Below are positions 16,498 to 25,996 of a stretch of 64,000 nt of DNA, in pieces. The stretch is from Arthrobacter gandavensis (GTDB lineage Bacteria; Actinomycetota; Actinomycetes; Actinomycetales; Micrococcaceae). Position numbers and translations under genes: made by a program. The first letter of the stretch is position 1; each line of letters starts with the position of its first letter. The notes below the pieces were generated by a model. It did no database searches. It was not told the DNA's origin and saw nothing but the letters and a program-made list of their open reading frames with translations. Where the stretch lies: NCBI RefSeq assembly GCF_015355785.1, contig NZ_JADKYW010000003.1:470028-534027 (forward strand). Direction: 5' to 3'.

Positions 16498-17601
16498 ATG
16501 CCTGCTCCCCGCTTCCATCGCCTGCTGCCCGTGACCGCGGCGGCGGCCGCAGCAGGGGCCGTGGCCGCCTGCCTGCTCACGCCCCGGCCGGCAGCATTGC
16601 TGATCCGGGCGGTCTTTCACCGCGGCGCACAGGAGCTGGTCCGCCAGATGCGCCCGTACGCGCCAGCCGTGAGCGAGCACCGCGGCCTGGCTTATACGTC
16701 CGACGGCGGGACCCGCCGGCTGGACCTCTTCCTGCCTGCCGGGCACTCTGCCCGTACCGGCAAGAAAGTGCCCGTGATTCTCTGGGTGCACGGAGGGGCC
16801 TGGATTTCCGGTACACGCCACGATGTTGCCCCCTACCTGCGGATGCTGGCGGCCCGCGGGTACGCCGCCGTAGGAGTGGACTATTCGGTGGCTCCGGGAA
16901 GCAGGTACCCCCGGGCACTGCGGGACGTGGACGACGCGGCGTCGTTCCTGCAGGAGGCGGCCTCACGTTACGGCCTGGACATGGACCAGGTGATCCTGGC
17001 CGGAGACTCCGCCGGTGCACAGCTGGCCGCCCAGCTTGCCGCCGCGGTGGCCTCCCCCGGGTACGCCGCCGCGCTGGGCTTCTCACCGGCCCTGTCCCGG
17101 CAGCAGCTCCGCGCAGCCGTCCTGCACTGCGGCGTCTACGACCTGCGGGCCATGGGCCGGCTGACCGGTGTCCCGGGCTGGGGGTTCCGGACGGCGCTCT
17201 GGGCGTACATCGGCAAGCGGCGGTTCAGCGGCAGCGCCGCAGCCGAGCAGATGTCCGTCATTTCCCACGCCTCGCCCGCGTTTCCGCCCACGTATATCAG
17301 CGGCGGGAACGGAGACGGCCTGACTCTGCAGCAGTCGATGCCCTTTGCGGACCGGCTGCAGGACCTGGGCGTGCCCGTCACCAGGAAGTTCTGGCCGGCA
17401 GCGCTCTCTCCCGCACTGCCGCACGAAGCGCAGTTCCAGTTTTCCCGCCCCGAGGCACGGGCCGTCGTCGACGAGACGGCCGCCTTCCTCGCCGCAGTCC
17501 TGTCCGGCCGGGACGCGGCTCCGGCAAAGATCCCGGCAGGCATACCGGAAGCACCAGCCGTTGCCGGCAGCCTCCGTTCCGCCGCCAAGCAGCCCGCCTA
17601 A
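16498..17601 (+). CDS. Alpha/beta-hydrolase of the HSL/acetylhydrolase type, membrane-anchored or exported
   Basis: The protein is about 367 residues. An N-terminal hydrophobic stretch (LLPVTAAAAAAGAVAACLL) suggests a signal anchor. The oxyanion motif HGGAW precedes the nucleophile elbow GDSAG. A late Asp in GGNGDGLTL and His in LPHEAQF complete a plausible catalytic triad. Such enzymes hydrolyse short-chain esters or lipids. The ATG at 16498 gives the most natural N-terminus, with GAGGAG abutting it. An alternative ATG at 16435 has AAGGA at better spacing and would add 21 residues. The C-terminal 40 residues are Ala/Pro-rich and low complexity. The physiological substrate is unknown. Confidence 0.8.
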   Translation: MPAPRFHRLLPVTAAAAAAGAVAACLLTPRPAALLIRAVFHRGAQELVRQMRPYAPAVSEHRGLAYTSDGGTRRLDLFLPAGHSARTGKKVPVILWVHGGAWISGTRHDVAPYLRMLAARGYAAVGVDYSVAPGSRYPRALRDVDDAASFLQEAASRYGLDMDQVILAGDSAGAQLAAQLAAAVASPGYAAALGFSPALSRQQLRAAVLHCGVYDLRAMGRLTGVPGWGFRTALWAYIGKRRFSGSAAAEQMSVISHASPAFPPTYISGGNGDGLTLQQSMPFADRLQDLGVPVTRKFWPAALSPALPHEAQFQFSRPEARAVVDETAAFLAAVLSGRDAAPAKIPAGIPEAPAVAGSLRSAAKQPA

Positions 17602-17641
17602 CCGAACCGCCCGCCTATCCGAACCACACAAGGATTAGCCC

Positions 17642-19108
17642 ATGCGCCGAATTCTGCTGACTCTCCTGACCGCCCTGCTGGCGGTAGCCGCACCGGCATC
17701 GGCGGCCATCGCCGTCGAACCCGTGGACATTGTGGTGGATGACAACGCCGGGGTCCTCGACCGGAACACGCTGCTGCCGGCGCTGGAACAGATCCAGTTC
17801 CGCGACCCCACCACCGTGGCCATCTACACCTACCGCGGCAATCCCGATTTTGAGTACGCCGACGATGACACCGTGATGAACGAAGAGACACTCCGCTACG
17901 CGCGGGCTGAGCACCCGGAGTGGATCAGTGCCGACGGACAGAAGTGGGCGGACGGCCTGTTCCTGTTCACGCTGGACCCGGACGGCCGCTGGATAGGCAC
18001 CTATTTCGGGGAGGACCGGAAAGTGGACAGCTCCCAGGCGCAGCAGATCAGGGATGAAGCAGCGGAGCTGTTCAGGGACGCGCAATGGACAGACGGCACA
18101 ATCGCCGCGGTGGAAGAGGCAGCCAAACTGATCAACCGGCCCTGGTACCTGGACCCGTTTGCCTGGTTCCTGGGCGGAGCCGCACTGCTGCTGGCGGGCG
18201 GCACCTGGGTGGCAGTGGTCCTGGTTCGGCGCAGCCGGCTAAAGACCAACCGAGCGCTTATTGCCGCAGGCGAGAAGTCCTATGCCAGTGTCAGCATGGA
18301 TCTGGACGCTACTGAGCTGAACGCCCACACCATTCCCGACACCTCGCGGTACGGCGCAAAGGTGCTGGAAGAGCACCGCACGTTCCGCGCCCGCTACAAC
18401 CGGGCCACAGAGCTGGGCAACACCGTGCGTGCTTTCACCGACAAGGACCTCAAACGGGCCAGGGCACGCAAGCCGGCGGAGGAGTTCGCCGAACTGTCCG
18501 CAGCGCTGGACGGCATTGACGACGTCATAGCGGACACCAACACACTGCTGAACATGGGTCCGGGCTGGCAGGCGGCCTGGGACCGCCAGTCCGGGCCGCT
18601 GCTGGAGGAACTGGACAAGCTTGAAGACCTGTTCGAAAAGGACAAGACCGCCGGTACGGCAACTGCGGCAGCGTTGCTCGCTTTCCGAACGGAATGCCGA
18701 CGCCGGATGCAGGCGGCCGCTGCCGGCCTCGCGGATGGAAGCATGTCCCCGGAATCAGGACTCGACGTCATCCATGACTGCGGCCGGGAGCTCGCCGCAC
18801 TCCTGAAGAACCACTCGGAAACCGTCATTGAGAAGGCCGCGAAGAACAGTGCCGAGAAGAAGATGATGCGGGAGGCACTGGAGGATCAGCGCACCCGCAC
18901 CCCCAGATACCGGAACGGCTACCGCCCGGGCATCCTGGACACCGCCTACCCGAAATACTTTTGGAGCGTGGCGTCCTTCAACGCCGGGGTGCAGACCGGA
19001 ACCAGCAAGATCGAGTCAGCCCGGAGCTCCGCTTCCTCGGGCTCGTCCTCCGGCTACGGTGCAAGCGGCGGCAGCTTCAGCGGTTCGGGCAGCTCCTCCC
19101 GGTTCTAG
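17642..19108 (+). CDS. DUF5129 membrane protein with TPM-like N-terminal domain
   Basis: The 488-residue protein begins with a signal peptide (MRRILLTLLTALLAVAAPASAA). An extracytoplasmic domain follows (about 28-165) with the VVDDNAGVLD start typical of TPM-type domains. One transmembrane helix lies at about 178-200 (PFAWFLGGAALLLAGGTWVAVVLV). A long charged, helical cytoplasmic region with coiled-coil character (about 240-430) follows. The tail is Gly/Ser-rich (GSSSGYGASGGSFSGSGSSSRF), as in many TPM proteins. The architecture matches actinobacterial DUF5129; function unknown. It follows the hydrolase by 40 bp on the same strand and may be cotranscribed. Confidence 0.8.
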   Translation: MRRILLTLLTALLAVAAPASAAIAVEPVDIVVDDNAGVLDRNTLLPALEQIQFRDPTTVAIYTYRGNPDFEYADDDTVMNEETLRYARAEHPEWISADGQKWADGLFLFTLDPDGRWIGTYFGEDRKVDSSQAQQIRDEAAELFRDAQWTDGTIAAVEEAAKLINRPWYLDPFAWFLGGAALLLAGGTWVAVVLVRRSRLKTNRALIAAGEKSYASVSMDLDATELNAHTIPDTSRYGAKVLEEHRTFRARYNRATELGNTVRAFTDKDLKRARARKPAEEFAELSAALDGIDDVIADTNTLLNMGPGWQAAWDRQSGPLLEELDKLEDLFEKDKTAGTATAAALLAFRTECRRRMQAAAAGLADGSMSPESGLDVIHDCGRELAALLKNHSETVIEKAAKNSAEKKMMREALEDQRTRTPRYRNGYRPGILDTAYPKYFWSVASFNAGVQTGTSKIESARSSASSGSSSGYGASGGSFSGSGSSSRF

Positions 19109-19246
19109 GTCTCGTCTCCCGCCAGGCCTCCGGGCCGGGCTCCCGTCCGGTCTCCGGGCCGGGCACGGAACCCAGTGCCCGGGCGCCTGCCCGGGACGTT
19201 AAACCGACCGTGGACACCGGACCGCCCGCTGGCTAGGGTGTTCGGC

Positions 19247-20095
19247 ATGAACCCCGTGGACCCTGCCTCTTCGCTGCTGGCTGACTTCTCGCTCGAAATG
19301 ACCGGAAAGGACGTCCCCGCCCTCACCGAAGCGCAGGACGTCCTGCCCTCCGGCACCCGCATCAATGTGACGTTCCTGGGCAATGAGGACCTGCCCATGC
19401 GCCTGGCCGCCGCCTCGGCGGTCAAGGCCGGCGGGCATGTGCCGGTGCCGCACATCTCCGCACGGCGGCTGGGATCTGCGGCAGAGCTGGAGAAGTTCCT
19501 CGGTGCCTTGTCCGAGGCCGGGGTCGTGGAGAACGTCTTTGTGGTGGCCGGGGATCCGGCGGAGCCTATGGGACCGTATGAGGATTCGCTGGCCGTCATC
19601 GCGTCCGGACTGCCGGCGGCGCACGGCGCCCGTCACATCAGCGTCTCCGGCTACCCCGAAGGCCATCCGGACATTGATGACCAAACCCTGTGGTCCGCCC
19701 TGGAGCAGAAGCTCGCAGCCGTCCGGGACCAGGGACTGGAGGCATCGATCATCACCCAGTTCGGCTTCGACACCGCCCCCGTGCTGGCGTGGCTGGAAGA
19801 ACTGCGCAGCCGGGGCATCGACGTCCCGGTCCGGATCGGCGTTCCGGGGCCTGCCGGCGTCAAACGGCTGCTGGGCTACGCCCGGCGGTTCGGCGTCGGG
19901 ACCTCCGCGTCCATCGCGCACAAGTACGGTTTCTCCCTGACGAACCTGCTCGGCACCGCAGGCCCGGACCGTTTCCTGAACCAGCTCTCTGCCGAGCATG
20001 ATCCGGCCCGGCACGGCGTGGTGAAGCTGCACTTCTACACCTTTGGCGGCCTGCGCCCCACAGCCGAGTGGGTGCGCAGCTTCCGCGGCTACTAG
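19247..20095 (+). CDS. metF: Methylenetetrahydrofolate reductase-like protein
   Basis: The 282-residue TIM-barrel flavoprotein family member begins with FSLEMTGKD and contains the folate/FAD-lining elements VTFLGNED, HVPVPHISARRL, VFVVAGDPAEP and QFGFD. MetF interconverts 5,10-methylene- and 5-methyl-tetrahydrofolate. The LigM-like O-demethylase two genes away produces 5-methyl-THF, and in Sphingobium metF is linked to ligM to recycle it. The most likely job here is therefore oxidation of methyl-THF generated by demethylation rather than methionine synthesis (inference). The ATG at 19247 is the first start matching the family; the upstream frame extension is not conserved. Confidence 0.82.
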   Translation: MNPVDPASSLLADFSLEMTGKDVPALTEAQDVLPSGTRINVTFLGNEDLPMRLAAASAVKAGGHVPVPHISARRLGSAAELEKFLGALSEAGVVENVFVVAGDPAEPMGPYEDSLAVIASGLPAAHGARHISVSGYPEGHPDIDDQTLWSALEQKLAAVRDQGLEASIITQFGFDTAPVLAWLEELRSRGIDVPVRIGVPGPAGVKRLLGYARRFGVGTSASIAHKYGFSLTNLLGTAGPDRFLNQLSAEHDPARHGVVKLHFYTFGGLRPTAEWVRSFRGY

Positions 20096-20104
20096 GGACG
20101 CGAA

Positions 20105-20168
20105 AACGCTCCGCTTTGTGCTGTTCGCTCCGCCGCGGGGCGGAGCGTCAGGCACAAAGCGGAGCGTT
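20105..20168. terminator. Large two-part hairpin between convergent genes
   Basis: A perfect 17-bp outer stem (20105-20121 with 20152-20168) encloses a perfect 9-bp inner stem (20126-20134 with 20139-20147). The two are separated by a 4x4 internal loop and capped by a 4-nt loop. It lies between the MetF gene (+) and the binding-protein gene (-), suiting a bidirectional terminator, although neither side has a strong T-run. Confidence 0.6.
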
Positions 20169-20190
20169 GCTGCGAGACCTGTGGCCGGAC

Positions 20191-21174
20191 TTAGTCCTGC
20201 GGCAGGAGCTCGTCCATGGCAGGCAGTTCCTCCACCAGGCCGCGGTCCTGGGAAATTCGGGCCACTTCCTCGACCGACGCGCGGTTCACCTCGGTGCCGT
20301 ACCGCGGAAGGGTCAGCTGCTCGATGACCGCGGGTTCAAGCGAGGTGTACGCGGGCAGCACGGCCCGGACCTTGTCCGGGTTCTGCTCCGCGAACTCCTG
20401 CGAGGCGTTCATCGCCCGGGCAAACTTCTCCACGATTTCCGGGTTCTCCTGGACGTACTGGTCCGAGGTGAAGTAGACGGCCACCGTCAGGTCATCCACC
20501 GGCTCGGCGTAGTTGGAGAACACCGGCACGGCGCCGTCGGCCCCGGCAATGGTGACGAAGGGCTCGACGGCGGCGATCGCGTCCACGGTACCGGCCGCCA
20601 GCTGCCCGGACAGCTCCGGGAACGGAATCTCGACGAACTCGATGCTCTCGTACTCCCCGCCGGCCTGCTTTACTGCTTCCGAGATGGTGGAGTCGGAGAT
20701 GTTGTTCAGCGTATTCACTCCGATTTTCTTGCCGGCCAGGTCCGTGACCGTCTCGATCCCTGAGTCCGGGAGCGTCATGACGGACGCGAAATCCGCGTCC
20801 GTGTCGCCCGTGGAGCTGCCTCCGGGGGCGACCATCGTCACCGGCAGTCCCTTGGACCGGCCAACGATCATGGACGTGATGTTGGAGAAACCGAAGTCCA
20901 TCTGTCCGGCTGTCACGGCCGGAACAATCGCGGCCCCGCCCTGGGCCAGGGTGAGCGTGACGTCCAGGCCTTCCTCTTCGAAGAGCCCTTCCTGCACACC
21001 CAGGTAGATGGGTGCGACGTCGACGATGGGAATGACGCCCACCTCGATGGGAGTGAGTCCCTCCGCTCCCCCGGACGCCGATGCCGATTCCTCGCCCGAA
21101 GTCAGCGACCCCGATCCGCAGGCCGTCAGGCCGAGCAGCGCCGCCGTTGCCGCTGCCGCCAGCAGTTTCCTCAT
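20191..21174 (-). CDS. ABC transporter substrate-binding lipoprotein, NMT1/SsuA-like (orphan)
   Basis: The 327-residue protein has a lipoprotein signal (MRKLLAAAATAALLGLTACGSG, lipobox LTAC). An NMT1/THI5-type domain follows, with VGVIPIVDVAPIYLGVQEGLFEEEGLDV near the start, GQMDFGFSN and GKKIGVNTL. Such proteins feed importers for sulfonates, nitrate, thiamine precursors or aromatic acids. GAGGAGG lies 7 bp before the ATG at 21174; the frame upstream to 21252 overlaps the operator and is not used. No permease or ATPase gene is nearby, so it must borrow a transporter encoded elsewhere. Divergence from the LigM-like gene across a shared palindromic region suggests uptake of a methoxylated substrate (inference). 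Confidence 0.85.
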   Translation of the reverse strand: MRKLLAAAATAALLGLTACGSGSLTSGEESASASGGAEGLTPIEVGVIPIVDVAPIYLGVQEGLFEEEGLDVTLTLAQGGAAIVPAVTAGQMDFGFSNITSMIVGRSKGLPVTMVAPGGSSTGDTDADFASVMTLPDSGIETVTDLAGKKIGVNTLNNISDSTISEAVKQAGGEYESIEFVEIPFPELSGQLAAGTVDAIAAVEPFVTIAGADGAVPVFSNYAEPVDDLTVAVYFTSDQYVQENPEIVEKFARAMNASQEFAEQNPDKVRAVLPAYTSLEPAVIEQLTLPRYGTEVNRASVEEVARISQDRGLVEELPAMDELLPQD

Positions 21175-21233
21175 GGTGTGCCTCCTCGTTCGGGTACGGC
21201 CGTGCCGCACCGCGGGTGTGATGCAGCCCACAC

Positions 21234-22778
<1,545 letters not shown>

Positions 22779-22792
22779 GCGCGCAGAACCGA

Positions 22793-22827
22793 GAAGGAGG
22801 CCGGACCCGGCGGGCCCGGCCTCCTTC
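22793..22827. terminator. Hairpin between convergent ligM-like and lutC genes
   Basis: GAAGGAGGCCGG (22793-22804) pairs perfectly with CCGGCCTCCTTC (22816-22827) around an 11-nt loop, midway between the two converging stop codons. A bidirectional terminator-like stem without a T-run. Confidence 0.65.
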
Positions 22828-22858
22828 GGTAGACCCGTGCAGGTTCAGCGCGAACCGG

Positions 22859-23494
22859 CTAGCTGCGGACGATAATCACGTCCAGGGTGCGGGGACCGTG
22901 CACGCCCTCGACCCGTTCAAGCTCGATGTCGCTCGTGGCACTCGGACCGCTGATCCAGGTCAGCGGCCGGGTGCCGTCCAGGCGCCGCAGCGCTTCCGGC
23001 AGGATCATGGTGATGTCAGCGGCCCGCACCACGCACACGTGGTGGTCCGGAATCAGGGAGATGGCACGCCGGCCCACGCCTTCGCTGCCGTCCAGGATGA
23101 TGGTTCCGGTCTCGGCCACCGAGACGGCGCTGACGGTCACCACAGCGGATGTACCGTCCAGTTCGGTGACGGTCAGCGGTTCGGTGCGGGAGTCGCTGCG
23201 GCGCCGGCCCGGCTGGGCCGCATCGGCGTCAGCGAACCAGGCTTCCTCGATCCCTGCCGGCACCACATAGCTGGCAGCACCGTCGAGCAGTTCCGCAATG
23301 CGGGGTCCGACGCCGGACTCCTCCACCACGGTGACGCCCGCCTTGTAGTCTTCCAGCCGGTCCACCAGCACGCTGATGCGTTCGTCTTCCGGAGCGTCGA
23401 CGGCGGTGCGGTAGGTGCGGGGCACCTCGGGGACAGCCGGGGCGTCCTTCAGGGCACCGCGCAGGCGTTCCAGGATTTCTTCGCGTGCGCTCAT
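22859..23494 (-). CDS. lutC: Lactate utilisation protein C (LUD domain)
   Basis: The 211-residue LUD-domain protein is the third subunit of the LutABC L-lactate oxidation system. The domain signature is present: TVSAVSVAETGTIILDGSEG and RRAISLIPDHHVCVV. The ATG overlaps the stop of lutB (ATGA, 23491-23494). Function in the complex is not defined in detail, but all three genes are needed for growth on L-lactate in Bacillus subtilis. Last gene of the lutABC operon, ending before the hairpin at 22793-22827. Confidence 0.92.
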   Translation of the reverse strand: MSAREEILERLRGALKDAPAVPEVPRTYRTAVDAPEDERISVLVDRLEDYKAGVTVVEESGVGPRIAELLDGAASYVVPAGIEEAWFADADAAQPGRRRSDSRTEPLTVTELDGTSAVVTVSAVSVAETGTIILDGSEGVGRRAISLIPDHHVCVVRAADITMILPEALRRLDGTRPLTWISGPSATSDIELERVEGVHGPRTLDVIIVRS

Positions 23495-25005
23495 GCCTTC
23501 TTCTCCCCCTGGGCCGGTTCCGCGGCCGCCCGGCCGCCCTCATGTTCCCTGGCCCACCAGTCCCGGAAAGACTGGGCGGGCGGCGCCGGAATGTCCCGGC
23601 TATGGGTCCAGCCGGCGGCGATGCCGGGGAGCTTGGTGATTTTGCGCTTCCGTCCGGCCGCCAGCCTGCCCAGCGGCAGGCCCTTTTCCAGCAGGCCGAG
23701 GTTCCGGCCGCGGGAGAACGCCCAGGAGGCGCCCTTCATCATCAGGTCCATCTGGGTGGGAACCTTCTTGGCGCGCTTGCTCTCCACGTCCACGGAGCGC
23801 AGGTGAACGAGGATTTCCGGAATGTTGATCTTCACCGGGCAGGCGTCGTAGCAGGCGCCGCAAAGGGACGAGGCGTAGGGCAGCGAGCTGTTTTCCTCGC
23901 TCTGGATGCCGGTCATCATCGGGGAGAGGATGGCTCCGATTGGCCCCGGGTAGGTGGAGCCGTAGGCGTGGCCGCCGGTGCGCTCGTAGACCGGGCAGAC
24001 GTTCATGCAGGCGCTGCAGCGGATGCAATGCAGCGCGGAACGGCCCATTTCATCCGCCAGCGCGGCGCTGCGGCCGTTGTCCACCAGGACCAAGTGAACG
24101 TTCTGCGGCCCGTCTCCTTCGGTGACGCCGGTCCACAGCGAGGTGTACGGGTTCATCCGTTCCCCCGTGGAGGACCGCGGCAGCAGCTGCATGAAGACTT
24201 CGAGGTCGCTCCAGGCCGGCAGCAGCTTCTCCACGCCCATCACCGTGATCAGGGTTTCCGGCAGGGTCAGGCACATGCGGCCGTTGCCCTCGGATTCGAC
24301 TACGGCAAGGGTGCCGGACTCGGCAATGGCGAAGTTGGCGCCGGAGATGGCGACCTTTGAGGACAGGAACTTGCGCCTCAGGTGGGAGCGGGCGGCTTCG
24401 GCCAGTTTTGCCGGCTCGTTGGTGAGGTCAGGATCCACGCCGGGCATCTCGCGCAGGAAGATATCCCGCACCTGGGTGCGGTTCTTGTGGATCGCGGGCA
24501 CCAGGATGTGGCTTGGCTTGTCATGGTCCAGCTGGACGATCAGTTCCGCGAGGTCCGTCTCGAAGGCGGCGATGCCCTGCTCTTCGAGGTATTCATTCAG
24601 GCCGATTTCCTGCGTGGCCATGGACTTCACCTTGACCACCTCGTCCACGCCCTCGGCACGGATCAGGTCAGCGACAATTCCGTTGGCCTCGCCAGCGTCG
24701 CGGGCCCAGTGGATGATGCCGCCGCGGGCGGTGAAGTTCTTCTCGAACTCCTCCAGCAGTTCCGGCAGCCGCGCCATGACGGATTCCTTGACGGCACTGC
24801 CGGCACTGCGCAGGTCCTCCCAGTCCGCGAGTTCGCCGACCACGCGCAGCCGCTTGTCGCGGATGGTGTGCGTGGCGTGTTCGAGGTTGGCGCGGAGCTG
24901 GGTGTTGCCCAGTTCCCTGCGGGCAGCCGCGGGGAAGGAGTCGACGGCGTTGAGGTTGCCCTTGCCGTAGACCGGCAGGGTCGGCATGCCAAGGTAGGTG
25001 CTCAT
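23491..25005 (-). CDS. lutB: Lactate utilisation iron-sulfur protein LutB
   Basis: The 504-residue protein has a LUD-like N-terminal half (HWARDAGEANGIVADLI, SKVAISGANFAIAESGTL) and a C-terminal ferredoxin-like part. That part carries two cysteine clusters, CIRCSACMNVCPVYERTGG and LCGACYDACPVKINIP, for [4Fe-4S] centres. It passes electrons during L-lactate oxidation to pyruvate. The ATG at 25003-25005 overlaps the lutA stop (ATGA) and opens the conserved N-terminus MSTYLGMPTL. The frame continuing to 25269 is a shadow of lutA. The extended Gly/Ala-rich C-terminus (about 485-504) is typical of actinobacterial forms. Confidence 0.93.
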   Translation of the reverse strand: MSTYLGMPTLPVYGKGNLNAVDSFPAAARRELGNTQLRANLEHATHTIRDKRLRVVGELADWEDLRSAGSAVKESVMARLPELLEEFEKNFTARGGIIHWARDAGEANGIVADLIRAEGVDEVVKVKSMATQEIGLNEYLEEQGIAAFETDLAELIVQLDHDKPSHILVPAIHKNRTQVRDIFLREMPGVDPDLTNEPAKLAEAARSHLRRKFLSSKVAISGANFAIAESGTLAVVESEGNGRMCLTLPETLITVMGVEKLLPAWSDLEVFMQLLPRSSTGERMNPYTSLWTGVTEGDGPQNVHLVLVDNGRSAALADEMGRSALHCIRCSACMNVCPVYERTGGHAYGSTYPGPIGAILSPMMTGIQSEENSSLPYASSLCGACYDACPVKINIPEILVHLRSVDVESKRAKKVPTQMDLMMKGASWAFSRGRNLGLLEKGLPLGRLAAGRKRKITKLPGIAAGWTHSRDIPAPPAQSFRDWWAREHEGGRAAAEPAQGEKKA

Positions 25006-25802
25006 CGGACGGCCTTTCCGCTGACCAGGACGTCGCCGGTGATGGAAACGGGGTTTTCCCGGGTGCTGGCCAGGATCTCTGCAAAGTGCAGGGTGGAGAC
25101 GTCGCTGCCCTCGCGGGACAGCCCGCCGCCGATGTGCAGCAGGCAGGAGGCATCGCCGCCGGAGCACAGCGAGGCGCCGGTGGCTTTGATGTTGGCTGCT
25201 TTGTCCTCGAGCATCGCGGAGGAGACGTCGGCGTTCTTCAGGGAGAAGGTTCCGCCGAATCCGCAGCACTGGTCTGCCTGCGGCAGTTCGGCAACCTCGA
25301 TGCCGCCCACGCTTTGCAGCAGGTTCAGCTGCCGGTCGCCCAGCCGCAGCAGGCGCATGCCGTGGCAGCTGGGGTGGTAGGTGATCTTGTGCGGGAACCA
25401 GGAGCCAAGCTGCTCTGCGGCATTGGTGATGCCCATGACGTCCGTCAGCAGTTCGGAGAGTTCGTAGGTGCGGGCGCCTACGGCCTCGGCCCGGGCTTCC
25501 AGGTCCTTGTCCCCGGCGGAGCGGGCAACCATTGGGTGCTGATGCTTCACCGAGCCGACGCAGGAACCCGACGGCGCAACCGCGACGTCGTAGTCAGCGG
25601 CGGTGAATGCCTCAACGTGGTTGCGGACTACGGGCACCGCCTCGGGCAGGTAACCGGAATTGACGTGCATCTGGCCGCAGCAGGCCTGGCCGGAGGGGAA
25701 CACCACTTCGTGTCCCAGCCGCTCCAGGATCTCTACGGTGGCGCGCGCCGTCCGCGGATACATCGCATCCACGATGCAGGTGGCAAATAGTGCAATTCTC
25801 AT
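25002..25802 (-). CDS. lutA: Lactate utilisation protein LutA (CCG domains)
   Basis: The 266-residue protein consists of two cysteine-rich CCG domains: SGQACCGQMHVNSGY with GSCVGSVKH in the first, and YHPSCHGMRLLR with DQCCGFGG in the second. These ligate an Fe-S cofactor as in heterodisulfide reductase and glycolate oxidase subunits. It is first in the lutABC operon, transcribed away from the lactate permease across a region with three TGGTCnGACCA palindromes, which implies repression by the LldR-like GntR protein and induction by lactate. Confidence 0.93.
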   Translation of the reverse strand: MRIALFATCIVDAMYPRTARATVEILERLGHEVVFPSGQACCGQMHVNSGYLPEAVPVVRNHVEAFTAADYDVAVAPSGSCVGSVKHQHPMVARSAGDKDLEARAEAVGARTYELSELLTDVMGITNAAEQLGSWFPHKITYHPSCHGMRLLRLGDRQLNLLQSVGGIEVAELPQADQCCGFGGTFSLKNADVSSAMLEDKAANIKATGASLCSGGDASCLLHIGGGLSREGSDVSTLHFAEILASTRENPVSITGDVLVSGKAVR

Positions 25803-25837
25803 GGGTGCCTCTCAACGGGGATGCCCCGAAGCTCGTG

Positions 25838-25848
25838 TGGTCAGACCA
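25838..25848. promoter_or_regulatory. LldR-type operator 1 (TGGTCAGACCA)
   Basis: A perfect 11-bp dyad matching the FadR-subfamily consensus TNGTNNNACNA, 35 bp upstream of the lutA start. Likely binding site for the GntR regulator at 27828-28562. Confidence 0.75.
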
Positions 25849-25934
25849 TAGTAGGCACGTTGCCTGCGACACACCAAAGCATCCGGAGCAGGTGGCCATG
25901 ATCACATGCGCCGCAGGAGTGCGCTAGAGTTCCT

Positions 25935-25959
25935 TGGTCTGACCATTGTGGTCTGACCA
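25935..25959. promoter_or_regulatory. LldR-type operators 2 and 3 (tandem TGGTCTGACCA)
   Basis: Two identical 11-bp palindromes at 25935-25945 and 25949-25959, spaced 14 bp start to start, lie 37 bp before the lactate permease gene. Together with operator 1 they bracket the divergent lut/lldP promoters, allowing cooperative or looping repression. Confidence 0.8.
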
Positions 25960-25996
25960 ACTTCCAACCAGTTCACCATTCCCCCGGAGGTCCCCC

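Noticed and set aside
20105-20168. Insertion-sequence end or attachment site
   Set aside because: No transposase or integrase is nearby, no target duplication was noticed, and the element is a self-contained symmetric hairpin between convergent genes.
23491-25269. Longer LutB start inside lutA
   Set aside because: The extra 88 residues are Arg/Pro-rich shadow sequence of lutA. The ATG at 25005 overlaps the lutA stop and begins the conserved protein.
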